From NCBI GenBank assembly GCA_965368085.1, contig CBDULP010000016.1, positions 1 to 57,758 on the forward strand: DNA of 57,758 nucleotides, written 5' to 3'. The translations under genes and the position numbers were made by a program. The notes below the pieces were generated by a model that was given only the letters and a program-made list of their open reading frames with translations, was not told where the DNA came from and searched no databases. Shown here one piece after another: positions 1 through 8,433 of the stretch (the stretch's first letter is position 1; each line of letters starts with the position of its first letter). This DNA comes from Peptoclostridium sp965368085 (GTDB lineage: Bacteria; Bacillota; Clostridia; Peptostreptococcales; Peptostreptococcaceae).

Positions 1-71
1 AAAAACATATTAATTACATTCAATTTATTATTCGATACTCTCATTTATAAGTTCCAATATGCTTCATAGCT

Positions 72-1850
72 CTATATATTGAACCTGTTTATGACCTCAT
101 CCAATCTGTCCACTACAGACTTGAGGCTCTGCGCTGTATCTGAAATAGTCTGCATTATCGAGCTTTGCTCTTCCATGGAAGCCGAAACCTCTTCTGTAGA
201 TGCCGCCGCTTCCTCCGTTACTGCCGATATGCCCTCCATGGACCTTAGCACGTCATTTCTCTCTTCATTCACAATGCTTATGTGACCTGAAAGGCTATCT
301 ACTTTTCCAATCATGTCCTCTATGACAACCTCTATGCTCATAAATGCCCTTTCAGCTTCGTTCATGGACTCTCCTGCCTGCCTGTTTATTACTTCTCCCC
401 TGTCCATGTTTGACTTGACCTTCATAACTTCATTTTGGATCTCCTCTATCATGCCGTTTATCTTTTTCGTGGATAAGCCGGTCTCCTCTGCAAGTTTCCT
501 TATCTCATCTGCGACAACCGCAAATCCCCTTCCGCTTTCTCCCGCCCTTGCAGCTTCTATAGCCGCATTTAATGCCAGAAGATTAGTCTGCTCTGATATC
601 GCTTCAATTGTAGTTACAATTTCGCCTATTGAACTTGACTTGTCCGCGAGCACATTTATGTTTTGGGCTATTTCCTCATTTGAGTTCGTACTCTCTTTGA
701 ATTTTCCCACAAGTTCTTCCATGGCCTTTATTCCCTTCTGGCTGGCCATTTTTGATTCATTTGAGTTGTTTTTAACTTCCTCTGAATCCATTACCGCAAT
801 ATTTATCTCTTCGGAAAGCTTTTGAAGCTTCATCACTCCGCTTTGCACGTCGTTGGCCTGCTCCGTTGCCCCTTGTGCCAGCTCTTCTACCGCTACATTT
901 ACCGCTTCTATTCCGTCCACTATTTCATTTGTAGAACTTGATATTCCATTTGAATACTGAAGCACTTCTCCCGAATTTCCCTTGAGCACATTTATTATCT
1001 CGCTCAGTTCTTTTCTAAGATTGATTACAGCTCTGGATATTATTCCAGTTTCATCCTTGTAGTTAAACAATTCTTCAATATCATCACTGTCTGATAAGTC
1101 CAGGTTTGCAGTTTTGTCTACAAGCTTTGTCACTTCCAATATAGGCCTGGTTATCTTTTTTGCAAAATACATTGACAACACTATGCCAAATGCAACTACT
1201 GCCAGCGAAAGCATTATAGACAGTCTTATGCTCTTGCTTACCTCTTTTTTGATTTCATTTTCATTGTCAGTTATCAATGCCTCTATGTCGTCTATATAGT
1301 TTCCCGTTCCCACTACCCATCCAAACGGCTCAAACAACTTGCTGTATGCGCGTTTTGGAGAAGCCTGTGTTTCTCCGCTCTTTGGAAACCAGTAGTCAGT
1401 ATATCCTCCGCCTTCTTTTAATCCATTTGATAGTATCTCCTGTACTATGGGCTTTCCGTTTACATCTTTAAGACCCATCCTGTTGCTTCCTTCGACGTCT
1501 TCTTTCCCGAGCATTACGACATTGATACCTTCTTTGGTGTCCACCCAGAAATACCCTTCTTCTCCGTACCTCATGCTGCGGACCATATCGGCGCCAATAT
1601 TTTTTGCTTCTTCCAAAGTGATTTCGCCTCTTTGATAGTTTTCATATACACCGCCGAGCATGCTTACCACAGTTTCAACCTGCTCCTTTACCATTTTGTC
1701 GTATTCATCATAAGATGTGTTTTTAAATGTTTCAATCATGTGCCTATTCATTTTATTCATATAATATATTCCTGTACTGCCTATAACCAGTGCCGTCAGT
1801 ATTGAAATCACAACCGTCAAGCTTATTACCTTGCTGCTTATTTTTCTCAT
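72..1850 (-). CDS. Methyl-accepting chemotaxis protein with a periplasmic-type Cache domain
   Basis: A transmembrane chemoreceptor that would signal to CheA/CheW. An N-terminal membrane helix (about 7-30) is followed by an extracellular single-Cache (sCache_2-type) domain at about 35-200, with YFWVDT and GWVVGTGNYID. A second membrane helix (about 210-230), a HAMP region and a long signalling coiled coil follow. The hairpin tip motif SEQTNLLALNAAIEAARAGE is intact. I chose the ATG at 1850 because AAAGGAG (1859-1865) lies 8 bases upstream; an in-frame ATG at 1868 would overlap that site. It is a single-gene unit. The ligand is unknown; Cache_2 domains often bind small organic acids. Confidence 0.95.
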   Translation of the reverse strand: MRKISSKVISLTVVISILTALVIGSTGIYYMNKMNRHMIETFKNTSYDEYDKMVKEQVETVVSMLGGVYENYQRGEITLEEAKNIGADMVRSMRYGEEGYFWVDTKEGINVVMLGKEDVEGSNRMGLKDVNGKPIVQEILSNGLKEGGGYTDYWFPKSGETQASPKRAYSKLFEPFGWVVGTGNYIDDIEALITDNENEIKKEVSKSIRLSIMLSLAVVAFGIVLSMYFAKKITRPILEVTKLVDKTANLDLSDSDDIEELFNYKDETGIISRAVINLRKELSEIINVLKGNSGEVLQYSNGISSSTNEIVDGIEAVNVAVEELAQGATEQANDVQSGVMKLQKLSEEINIAVMDSEEVKNNSNESKMASQKGIKAMEELVGKFKESTNSNEEIAQNINVLADKSSSIGEIVTTIEAISEQTNLLALNAAIEAARAGESGRGFAVVADEIRKLAEETGLSTKKINGMIEEIQNEVMKVKSNMDRGEVINRQAGESMNEAERAFMSIEVVIEDMIGKVDSLSGHISIVNEERNDVLRSMEGISAVTEEAAASTEEVSASMEEQSSIMQTISDTAQSLKSVVDRLDEVINRFNI

Positions 1851-1883
1851 AGCCAAAACTCCTTTCAAATATGTCTCATAATA

Positions 1884-1909
1884 TTATCGACAAATTTCGA
1901 GATTTTTTA
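1884..1909 (-). promoter_or_regulatory. Possible sigma-28 (SigD/FliA-type) promoter of the chemoreceptor gene
   Basis: On the minus strand TAAA is followed after 14 bases by GTCGATAA, one mismatch from the GCCGATAA motility-sigma -10 box, about 33 bases upstream of the start codon. The 14-base spacer is one shorter than the usual 15. The region is AT-rich, so a chance match is possible, but the downstream gene is the class of gene this sigma factor controls. Confidence 0.4.
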
Positions 1910-1960
1910 AATTTTTTTTATGTTTTTTGTATATTTTGCAGTTTTTTGTCGAAACGCAAA

Positions 1961-2006
1961 ATAAAACCCGCAATATTCATATCATTATGACTTGAATATT
2001 GCGGGT
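1961..2006 (-). terminator. Rho-independent terminator after the transketolase genes
   Basis: A perfect 14-bp stem (1966-1979 with 1993-2006) has a 13-base loop and is followed on the minus strand by TTTTATTTT. It lies about 30 bases past the stop codon of the transketolase C-terminal gene and probably ends the DUF5693-csaB-tagA-tkt operon. Confidence 0.85.
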
Positions 2007-2037
2007 CTGCATCTATTTATTCAATTGACTTTATGGT

Positions 2038-2973
2038 TTATTTCTTTTTCAGTACATCCTTTACAGCCTTCACTATTTCATCTGCAGTAAGGCCGTATTT
2101 TTCAAGAAGGTGTGCTGGCTTTCCAGATTCTCCGAAAGTATCTTTGACTCCAACCATTTTAACTGGAACAGGTCTTTCTTCAGACACGACCTCTGCAACA
2201 GCGCTTCCAAGCCCTCCTATTACATTGTGCTCTTCAGCAGTTACTATAGCTCCTGTTTCAGCAGCAGCCTTTACTATCAGGTCCTTGTCTATAGGCTTTA
2301 TAGAGGACATGTTTATAACTCTTGCGCTTATTCCCTCTTGTGCGAGAATTTCACTTGCTTTAAGAGACTCCGCAACCATTATTCCACATGCTATTATCGA
2401 AACATCCGATCCGTCTGCAAGTTGAACTCCTTTTCCAAGTACAAACTCATAGTCTTCGTCGAACAGCACTGGGACTCCTGATCTTCCCAGTCTTGTGTAA
2501 ACAGGACCGTTGTATTCAGCTATGCTGTATATGGCTTTTTTAGTTTCCTCTGCATCCGCAGGGACTATGACGCTCATGTTTGGAAGAGATCTCATTATGG
2601 CTATGTCTTCAAGAGCCTGGTGAGAAGCTCCGTCCTCTCCAACTGTTATACCAGCGTGAGTTGCACATATCTTTACATTCAGCTTTGGATAGCATATTGA
2701 GTTTCTTATTATCTCAAATGCTCTTCCTGCAGCAAATACTGCAAATGTTGATGCAAAAGGTATTTTTCCTGAAGCTGCAAGTCCTGCAGACGCTCCCATA
2801 AGGTTTGCCTCCGCTATTCCCATGTTGAAAAATCTGCTTGGGAACTCCGCTTTAAAATCTGCAGTCTTTGTAGACTTTGAAAGGTCCGCATCAAGAACTA
2901 CAACTTTAGGATTGCTTTTTCCAAGTTCTACAAGCGCCTTTCCATACGCTTCTCTTGTAGCTATTTTACTCAT
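2038..2973 (-). CDS. Transketolase, C-terminal subunit (pyrimidine-binding and C-terminal domains)
   Basis: The second half of a two-gene transketolase, which moves two-carbon units between sugar phosphates in the non-oxidative pentose phosphate pathway. The 311 residues cover the pyrimidine-binding domain (from TREAYGKALVELG) and the C-terminal Rossmann-like domain. They contain the DADLS and FNMGIAEANLMG segments and the conserved FASTFAVFAAGRAFE region. The gene overlaps the N-terminal subunit gene by 8 bases (ATGAGTAA), which implies coupled translation of the partners. Split transketolases are normal in Clostridia and archaea, so this is not a frameshift. A DXS-like enzyme is less likely given the length and order. 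Confidence 0.93.
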   Translation of the reverse strand: MSKIATREAYGKALVELGKSNPKVVVLDADLSKSTKTADFKAEFPSRFFNMGIAEANLMGASAGLAASGKIPFASTFAVFAAGRAFEIIRNSICYPKLNVKICATHAGITVGEDGASHQALEDIAIMRSLPNMSVIVPADAEETKKAIYSIAEYNGPVYTRLGRSGVPVLFDEDYEFVLGKGVQLADGSDVSIIACGIMVAESLKASEILAQEGISARVINMSSIKPIDKDLIVKAAAETGAIVTAEEHNVIGGLGSAVAEVVSEERPVPVKMVGVKDTFGESGKPAHLLEKYGLTADEIVKAVKDVLKKK

Positions 2974-3793
2974 TGCATTCTCCTCCCAAATCTCTTAAAG
3001 CTATTTCTTTTTGCTCGTCATTTGGAGCTTGTCCATGCCATCCTGCTTGGTTTTCCATGAATGAAACTCCCTTACCCTTTACAGTCTTTGACAATATCAT
3101 AGTCGGCTTTCCTGCTGTAGCCTTTGCAGTGTCCAGCGCTGTGAATATCTGGTCAAAATCGTGTCCGTCTATTTCTATTACATTCCATCCGAATGCAGTG
3201 AATTTTTCTCCCAGCGGGTCAACGCCAAGCACTTCTTCATTTTTTCCGTCTATTTGAAGCCCGTTGTTGTCAAGGAAAGCAACAAGGTTGTCAAGCTTGT
3301 AGTGAGCCGCGCTCATTGCAGCTTCCCAAACTATACCTTCTTGAACCTCTCCATCGCCTAAAAGAGCATAAACTCTCCACGGAGATCCTTCCATCTTTGA
3401 AGCCATTGCCATTCCACAAGCAGCAGAAAATCCCTGTCCAAGCGAACCTGTAGACATCTCTATTCCAGGAGTCCCTTTCATGTCTGGGTGTCCCTGAAGC
3501 ATTGAATCAACCTGTCTAAGCTTCATAAGCTCGCACTTGTCAAAGAATCCTTTTTCCGCAAGCACGCTGTAAACTACAGGCGCTGCATGGCCTTTTGAAA
3601 GTACAAACCTGTCCCTGTTTTCCTTTTTAGGATTTGCAGGGTCCACATTCATTTCATCAAAGTATAGAGCCGTAACTATTTCAACCGCCGAAAGAGACCC
3701 GCCCGGATGTCCAGATCCAGACTGATGAAGCATGCTTATTATGTTCTTTCTAACATTTGCGGCTACACTACTTAGCTCCTTATGATTTCTCAT
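2966..3793 (-). CDS. Transketolase, N-terminal subunit (thiamine diphosphate-binding)
   Basis: First half of the split transketolase, 275 residues. It carries the substrate motif GSGHPGGSLS near residue 27. The thiamine diphosphate/Mg motif starts at GDGEVQEG and ends at the paired asparagines of FLDNNGLQIDG. The ATG at 3793 follows GGGAGG (3803-3808) with 9 bases of spacing; a TTG one codon upstream is less likely. The wall-polymer gene tagA ends only 48 bases upstream with no terminator, so the pair is probably cotranscribed with tagA and csaB. That may link sugar-phosphate supply to polymer synthesis, but the link is inference. Confidence 0.93.
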   Translation of the reverse strand: MRNHKELSSVAANVRKNIISMLHQSGSGHPGGSLSAVEIVTALYFDEMNVDPANPKKENRDRFVLSKGHAAPVVYSVLAEKGFFDKCELMKLRQVDSMLQGHPDMKGTPGIEMSTGSLGQGFSAACGMAMASKMEGSPWRVYALLGDGEVQEGIVWEAAMSAAHYKLDNLVAFLDNNGLQIDGKNEEVLGVDPLGEKFTAFGWNVIEIDGHDFDQIFTALDTAKATAGKPTMILSKTVKGKGVSFMENQAGWHGQAPNDEQKEIALRDLGGECNE

Positions 3794-3841
3794 CAAGTAA
3801 AACCTCCCATTAAACTCTTTCTATATAAACTCAGCCTAAGG

Positions 3842-4591
3842 CTAGCTTTCTCCTCGTTTAAGCACTTCCACCACGAATTTTGGAAGAGCCATCATCCGCT
3901 TATATCTCCACGGCTCCTTTATGAGCCTGTAAAACCATTCAAGCCCCAGATTTTGATATATCTGAGGGGCCCTTTTGACTTCCCCTGCATATACGTCTGT
4001 GCTTCCTCCAACACCCATTATCACATTTGCGTTAATCATGTGCGCATATTTATTTATCCAAAGCTCCTGCTTCGGGGCTCCCAGGGCTACGAATAGCACA
4101 TCTGGGCTTGCGCTGTTTATCTTGTCTATAACCGCCATTTCCTCTTCATGCCCTTCTTGGCCTATGTGCAGTCCCTTGAAATAGCCGTGGTTTATACCGC
4201 AGAAATTGATATCCGGGTATTTGCAAGATATGTTTTCCGCCGCCTTTTGTGCAACTCCAGGCTTTCCTCCCATTATGAACACGTTCTTTCTGTTCATATC
4301 ACAATACCAAAGAACCCTCTCCATGAGGTCTATGCCGGTGACCCTCTCTTTAAGAGGTTTTCCAATTATTCTCGATGCTGCGACAAGACCTATGCCGTCG
4401 GGAACCACAAGGTCCGCTTCATTTATGAAATTCCAAAGCTCCTTGTTGTTTTGAGCCTGCATTACGATCTCGCTGTTAGGAGTACATACTATGCACTTGT
4501 CCCTGTTTTCCATATAGTCTACTATTTTCGACAGAGCACTGTTCATGTCTACCCTGTCAATGGGCACGCCCAAAATATTCAATTTACTCAA
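3842..4591 (-). CDS. tagA: TagA/WecG/CpsF-family glycosyltransferase (N-acetylmannosaminyl transferase)
   Basis: A cytoplasmic-face GT26 enzyme. Family members transfer ManNAc from UDP-ManNAc to undecaprenyl-diphospho-GlcNAc, the first committed step of wall teichoic acid or secondary wall polymer synthesis. Family motifs visible are CTPNSEIV, VPDGIGLV, a GITG-like VTGIDLM segment, FIMGGKPGVA and LFVALGAPKQELWI. The 5' end is best read from a TTG at 4591: AGGGGTG lies 6 bases upstream and the TTGA overlaps the csaB stop codon. A GTG three codons earlier abuts the ribosome site. Neighbouring csaB and the tagO/wecB pair elsewhere in the window fit this role. Confidence 0.9.
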   Translation of the reverse strand: MSKLNILGVPIDRVDMNSALSKIVDYMENRDKCIVCTPNSEIVMQAQNNKELWNFINEADLVVPDGIGLVAASRIIGKPLKERVTGIDLMERVLWYCDMNRKNVFIMGGKPGVAQKAAENISCKYPDINFCGINHGYFKGLHIGQEGHEEEMAVIDKINSASPDVLFVALGAPKQELWINKYAHMINANVIMGVGGSTDVYAGEVKRAPQIYQNLGLEWFYRLIKEPWRYKRMMALPKFVVEVLKRGES

Positions 4592-5709
4592 CTTTTCCAC
4601 CCCTGCGCTGCTGATTTTAAAAGTTCGTTTAAAGCGTCGTTATGGATTTTGACCTGTTTTGAAAGCATTTCCGTTTTTCGGCTTATATTTTCTCTTTCGC
4701 TGTCGATATTTGAAAATATATGTTTCATCTCATCCATTATATCATTAAAATTAAAATTAAAAACACTAGCCACGGTTTTTTTACCTATTGACGCCATAAA
4801 GCTGTCTATCTTAGGATCATATGAAACAGCTACCGCAGGCACTCCCATAAGAACCGAAAATATTAGTCCGTGAAGCCTCATTCCTACAAATATATCCATG
4901 TTTGATACGAGAGAAAGGTAATCCTCCACATAAAGGTATTCCTTAAGCAGGTGCACCCTCTTTTGGGTTTTGCCGTCAAGCGATTCATATATGCTCTCCA
5001 TTATAGCAAGGTCCGAATAAAAATGGAATGGTATGAGCACTATCTCACAGTCCATCTCCTGCACAACTTTAGCACACAAGCTTGAAAACTCACGCTTTAT
5101 ATCGAGGCCTTTATGCCACGGCCTGACAGACATTCCCACAAGTTTTTTGCCTTTTTCTATTCCCATTTTCTCGAGCACTGCAGCTCCCTTTACGCCACTT
5201 GGTTTTTTCATGCCGAATACAGAATCGGCTGTGACCAGTATTTCCCTTTTTATGCCCATATCCCAAAGCTCTTTTTGTGATTTTTCATCCCTTACGTTTA
5301 TAAGGTCTACCTTTCCGAGAACTTTTTTTAAAAACTTTCTGTTTGAAGGCTTTGTGACAGGACCTATGCCCTGCGAATACACCATGACCTTCTTGTTCAT
5401 GAGCTTTGCAATATATATTATTGAAAGATAGTACAGTATCGACCTTTTGGATGTGACATCCTGAAAAAGCGAACCTCCTCCGCTTATCAAAACGTCACAC
5501 CTCATTATCTCCCACAGCAGCCTGAATATATTCATGCGCCTTGCAGAGCGTACATTGTGCTTTTGAGCCGTAAATCTTGGATGCTGAGAAAGCACCACTA
5601 TGTCACATTTACTCTCCGTCTGCCTTATTCCTTCTATCAGGGCCTTCAATATAGCTTCGTCTCCGACATTGTTGAACCCGTAATATCCGGAGACAAGCAC
5701 TCTATGCAT
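4588..5709 (-). CDS. csaB: CsaB-type polysaccharide pyruvyl transferase
   Basis: The protein adds pyruvyl ketals to ManNAc of the secondary cell-wall polymer; SLH domains bind these groups. It matches CsaB along its length (373 residues). Visible are the N-terminal GYYGFNNVGDEAIL loop, SGGGSLFQDVTS, YSQGIGPV, MSVRPW and the C-terminal GMRLHGLIF segment, whose conserved H and R are typical of the family. The start is the ATG at 5709, preceded by AGAGGAG, and overlaps the DUF5693 stop by 8 bases (ATGCATAG). The order DUF5693-csaB-tagA recurs in Clostridia. The window's SLH protein (39180-41114) is a possible client. Confidence 0.93.
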   Translation of the reverse strand: MHRVLVSGYYGFNNVGDEAILKALIEGIRQTESKCDIVVLSQHPRFTAQKHNVRSARRMNIFRLLWEIMRCDVLISGGGSLFQDVTSKRSILYYLSIIYIAKLMNKKVMVYSQGIGPVTKPSNRKFLKKVLGKVDLINVRDEKSQKELWDMGIKREILVTADSVFGMKKPSGVKGAAVLEKMGIEKGKKLVGMSVRPWHKGLDIKREFSSLCAKVVQEMDCEIVLIPFHFYSDLAIMESIYESLDGKTQKRVHLLKEYLYVEDYLSLVSNMDIFVGMRLHGLIFSVLMGVPAVAVSYDPKIDSFMASIGKKTVASVFNFNFNDIMDEMKHIFSNIDSERENISRKTEMLSKQVKIHNDALNELLKSAAQGWKS

Positions 5710-7774
5710 CTTTATATCTCCTCTCAATGAGATTCCAAATCACATTTACTGTCCCCACAATTACCGCTCCCACTAATACTCCTATTGCAATTTCATATAC
5801 CGACCTGTAAAGCGACATGTAAATCGGAGTTCTTAGATGTGAGAATGTATTCACTATGTTGCCCTGGCCTATAGACACTGCAAGTGAAATAGGCAGTACA
5901 AGCCATTCCTTCTTTCTGTATGCGATGTATACCAGCATAAGCATTGCAGGGTGTGCAATCGTTATGGCCTTCGTTCTAGGTCTTGCCTTGAGTATGTACT
6001 CAAGCGTATTCCTTGAAAGTATTTCAATAGAAGACGGCTGAATCGAAGTTTCATGTCCCATTCTCGCTATATAAACTATCGCAAAAGCTCCAAGTGCTCC
6101 GGCAAGCACTACATGCCATACCTTTATATTTTCGTTCAGAAGCCTTAGTATCTCATCCTTTGAAATTGTATTCCTGTCTCCGGTCCTCTTGTACCCGAAT
6201 ATGGCCATCCATATCAAAACCGTAATGCCTATAGGCCCAACCTGTGAAATCTTGACGCCTCTGAATATGTCCATTTCTAGAAGGTATTTCGAATGCGAAA
6301 GCAGAGAGGTCTCAAACATTGCACCTACCAGCGATATCGCAGACATTATCACAAGCAGTATTGCGCTTTCGACAATTATGTCTTTAGTCTTTATCTTTTC
6401 GCGTTTTGGCGCCGCCAGTATCTTCTTTACCATGTTAAGCCCTGCAAACATCGCCACTGAAGGCAGTATTATTGATGCCAACAATGCAAATACCTTGGTC
6501 GCCATGTCAGTAGCTATGCCCGCTGCAAATGGTCCGGCTGCTCCTGCTGCGAAAATTCCAAACAGTATTGTAAACAGCTTTTTCCTTGCCCTTACCATAT
6601 TCTCAAGCAGTACAAAACCTGCCGCAACTATTCCCGCTGCAACTCCCATTTGTAAAAATCGGTTTGGATAGTTAGTATTCATAGGCTGTACAGGAGCTAT
6701 ATTGATTTTATGCCTGCTTAGCCTCTTTTCAAGCTCTGCAAATCTCGCCCCGTATATGTCCATGTCCGTCACATATACATCCTTGCCGTCGATGAACGGC
6801 TTAAAATATACAACCCTTATGTTCCTCTCTGTTACAGCCCTGTATATGGAGTTCATGACCTCCTGGCCGCTCTTGTGAAACGGTATTTGGTAATCAAATC
6901 TCTTTTGAAGGTATTCCCAAAGATTGAACACCCTTGTAGCCCTGTAGTCCATTTTTTGTACAAGCTGCTCCATGCCGTCTTGCTCAATATGCTCCCTTTG
7001 GACGCTGTTTTCTATCATTCCCGGGGCTATACCCCTTGCTTCAAGCTCTCTGGCAAGGCGATCCACATTCTCCGCCCCTCCAAGAATCTCTTTTCCTGCA
7101 AACAAAATGAACCTGGGCTTTATATTATTCTCATCCATGAAATCAAAATAAAAGTCTATACTCTTTTCATTTTCGTATTCTGAATTGTAAAATGGCCTTG
7201 GCACCACTTCAAGCCCGGCATTTTGTATAAGCTCTACATCGGCATTAATGTATCCAATTCCTATGAACTGCTTTTTAGAGCCCTTTCCTATCTTGTCAGT
7301 CCCGACATATTTTCCCTCGTTGTCTCTGACTGTAATATTGTCGAATATGTAATCAGACCTGTCTCCTAGTATTTTTATGGTGTCTTCGTCAATAATTTCA
7401 AAGCTTTCGCTTCCAAATTTTTTCTCATACCCATTTTTTACAAACTGGATCATCTCACTATCCCTTGAATCCACTATAAGATCATATCCTTCAAGTCTTA
7501 CCTCCACGCCCGCTTCTTCATGTTCCTCAAGCGTATCAAGCGTAGTCTCGACAAGCCCTACAGATGTCACTCCGAGCTTTTTGAACTCTCTCAAGAAATA
7601 CTCTACATCATGCTCCTTCGATTCAGCAGCCATGTTAAGCACCTGTTCGTAGTCAAGCACAATATCCACATTCTTGTAATTTTTTTCAGTGTCAATTCTT
7701 TCCTTCAGCAAAATTCCCGAACAAATCATTCCGATTATAAGGAATATTGCCAAGTGTTTTCTGATTTTAAGCAT
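5702..7774 (-). CDS. DUF5693-family polytopic membrane protein with large extracellular domain
   Basis: 690 residues with no assigned biochemical role that I know of. One N-terminal membrane helix (about 7-22) is followed by about 350 extracellular residues. Their alternating strand/helix pattern (for example KKLGVTSVGLVETTL and IKPRFILFAGKEIL) looks like a TIM-barrel-type fold. At least eight membrane helices fill the C-terminal 300 residues, with conserved-looking polar loops KARPRTKAITIAHP and GQGNIVNTFSHLRTP. The ATG at 7774 is preferred, since AAAGGATG (7781-7788) overlaps an earlier in-frame ATG. A TATAAT box lies at 7815-7820 without a good -35. Overlap with csaB implies a role in assembling or exporting the pyruvylated wall polymer. 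Confidence 0.8.
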   Translation of the reverse strand: MLKIRKHLAIFLIIGMICSGILLKERIDTEKNYKNVDIVLDYEQVLNMAAESKEHDVEYFLREFKKLGVTSVGLVETTLDTLEEHEEAGVEVRLEGYDLIVDSRDSEMIQFVKNGYEKKFGSESFEIIDEDTIKILGDRSDYIFDNITVRDNEGKYVGTDKIGKGSKKQFIGIGYINADVELIQNAGLEVVPRPFYNSEYENEKSIDFYFDFMDENNIKPRFILFAGKEILGGAENVDRLARELEARGIAPGMIENSVQREHIEQDGMEQLVQKMDYRATRVFNLWEYLQKRFDYQIPFHKSGQEVMNSIYRAVTERNIRVVYFKPFIDGKDVYVTDMDIYGARFAELEKRLSRHKINIAPVQPMNTNYPNRFLQMGVAAGIVAAGFVLLENMVRARKKLFTILFGIFAAGAAGPFAAGIATDMATKVFALLASIILPSVAMFAGLNMVKKILAAPKREKIKTKDIIVESAILLVIMSAISLVGAMFETSLLSHSKYLLEMDIFRGVKISQVGPIGITVLIWMAIFGYKRTGDRNTISKDEILRLLNENIKVWHVVLAGALGAFAIVYIARMGHETSIQPSSIEILSRNTLEYILKARPRTKAITIAHPAMLMLVYIAYRKKEWLVLPISLAVSIGQGNIVNTFSHLRTPIYMSLYRSVYEIAIGVLVGAVIVGTVNVIWNLIERRYKDA

Positions 7775-7823
7775 ATGTATCATCCTTTCATGTAAGCATG
7801 AATCAAACTCTTTAATTATACAA

Positions 7824-7851
7824 TAAAAATGGGGGTATTTATACCCCCATT
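7824..7851 (-). terminator. Rho-independent terminator after the GH26/unknown gene pair
   Basis: A 10-11 bp stem with five G-C pairs (GGGGG 7831-7835 with CCCCC 7844-7848) is followed on the minus strand by ATTTTTATT. It separates the GH26 pair from the DUF5693-csaB-tagA operon. Confidence 0.8.
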
Positions 7852-7885
7852 GACAACAAATTCAGCTTCGACAGCTTCTTATCGC

Positions 7886-8392
7886 TTATTTAATTTCGTA
7901 TTCCCCCGTGACCATTAGTATGCACTTTGTAACAGCCATTATTCCCCTTCCATCATCTCTTGGAACCATCAAAAGGTGGTTCGCGGGAACGTCATAACCC
8001 GATCTAAGGTCCACTCCCTGTGTAAGGTCGACTATTCCGCCTTGGGGGCTATCTATTATGCTTCCTGTCCCGCCTCTTAGTATTACCTGTGTGCCTGAAC
8101 CAAATACCGCGCTCTCGCCCACCTCAACTTCGACTATTTGAAGTTCCTGCGTTGCAGCGCTTTCTGAAGAATTATCAGCGCTTGATATCTTTGCGTATAT
8201 GTCGCTTATCTTTGTTTCAATATTTATACCCCAGTCCTCAATCTGCTTGTCAACATATGACTTGGTAACTACCGGGTCATATTCAGATCCAGGCTCAATA
8301 CCAGCTCCAAAAGCCACAATACCGGCTCCTGCTATGGCTGCTATTACATAGAATATTTTCGTAAGCAATTTAAACTTGGTATTTCCAAGCAT
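7886..8392 (-). CDS. Membrane-anchored protein of unknown function next to the GH26 gene
   Basis: I do not recognise this 168-residue protein. It has one N-terminal hydrophobic segment (about 12-31, FYVIAAIAGAGIVAFGAGI), an acidic helical stretch and a C-terminal beta-rich domain (about 90-168) with VEVGESAVFGSGTQVILRGG and ANHLLMVPRDDGRG. The arrangement fits an exported domain tethered to the membrane. AGGAG lies 7 bases before the ATG. It starts 41 bases after the GH26 gene and ends at a strong terminator, so the two are likely cotranscribed. No cysteine or obvious catalytic motif suggests an enzyme. Confidence 0.8.
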   Translation of the reverse strand: MLGNTKFKLLTKIFYVIAAIAGAGIVAFGAGIEPGSEYDPVVTKSYVDKQIEDWGINIETKISDIYAKISSADNSSESAATQELQIVEVEVGESAVFGSGTQVILRGGTGSIIDSPQGGIVDLTQGVDLRSGYDVPANHLLMVPRDDGRGIMAVTKCILMVTGEYEIK

Positions 8393-8433
8393 GGTAAACT
8401 CCTCTCTTTGGCAATTCCAATTTTCAATTCGCT

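Noticed and set aside
313..825. Long plus-strand frame (170 codons) opposite the chemoreceptor, and many similar plus-strand frames
   Set aside because: These are antisense shadows of strongly supported minus-strand genes; they are Ser/Ile/Phe-rich and lack ribosome sites.
2966..2973. Frameshift in a single transketolase gene
   Set aside because: The overlap has its own ribosome site and start codon, and two-gene transketolases are normal in this group.
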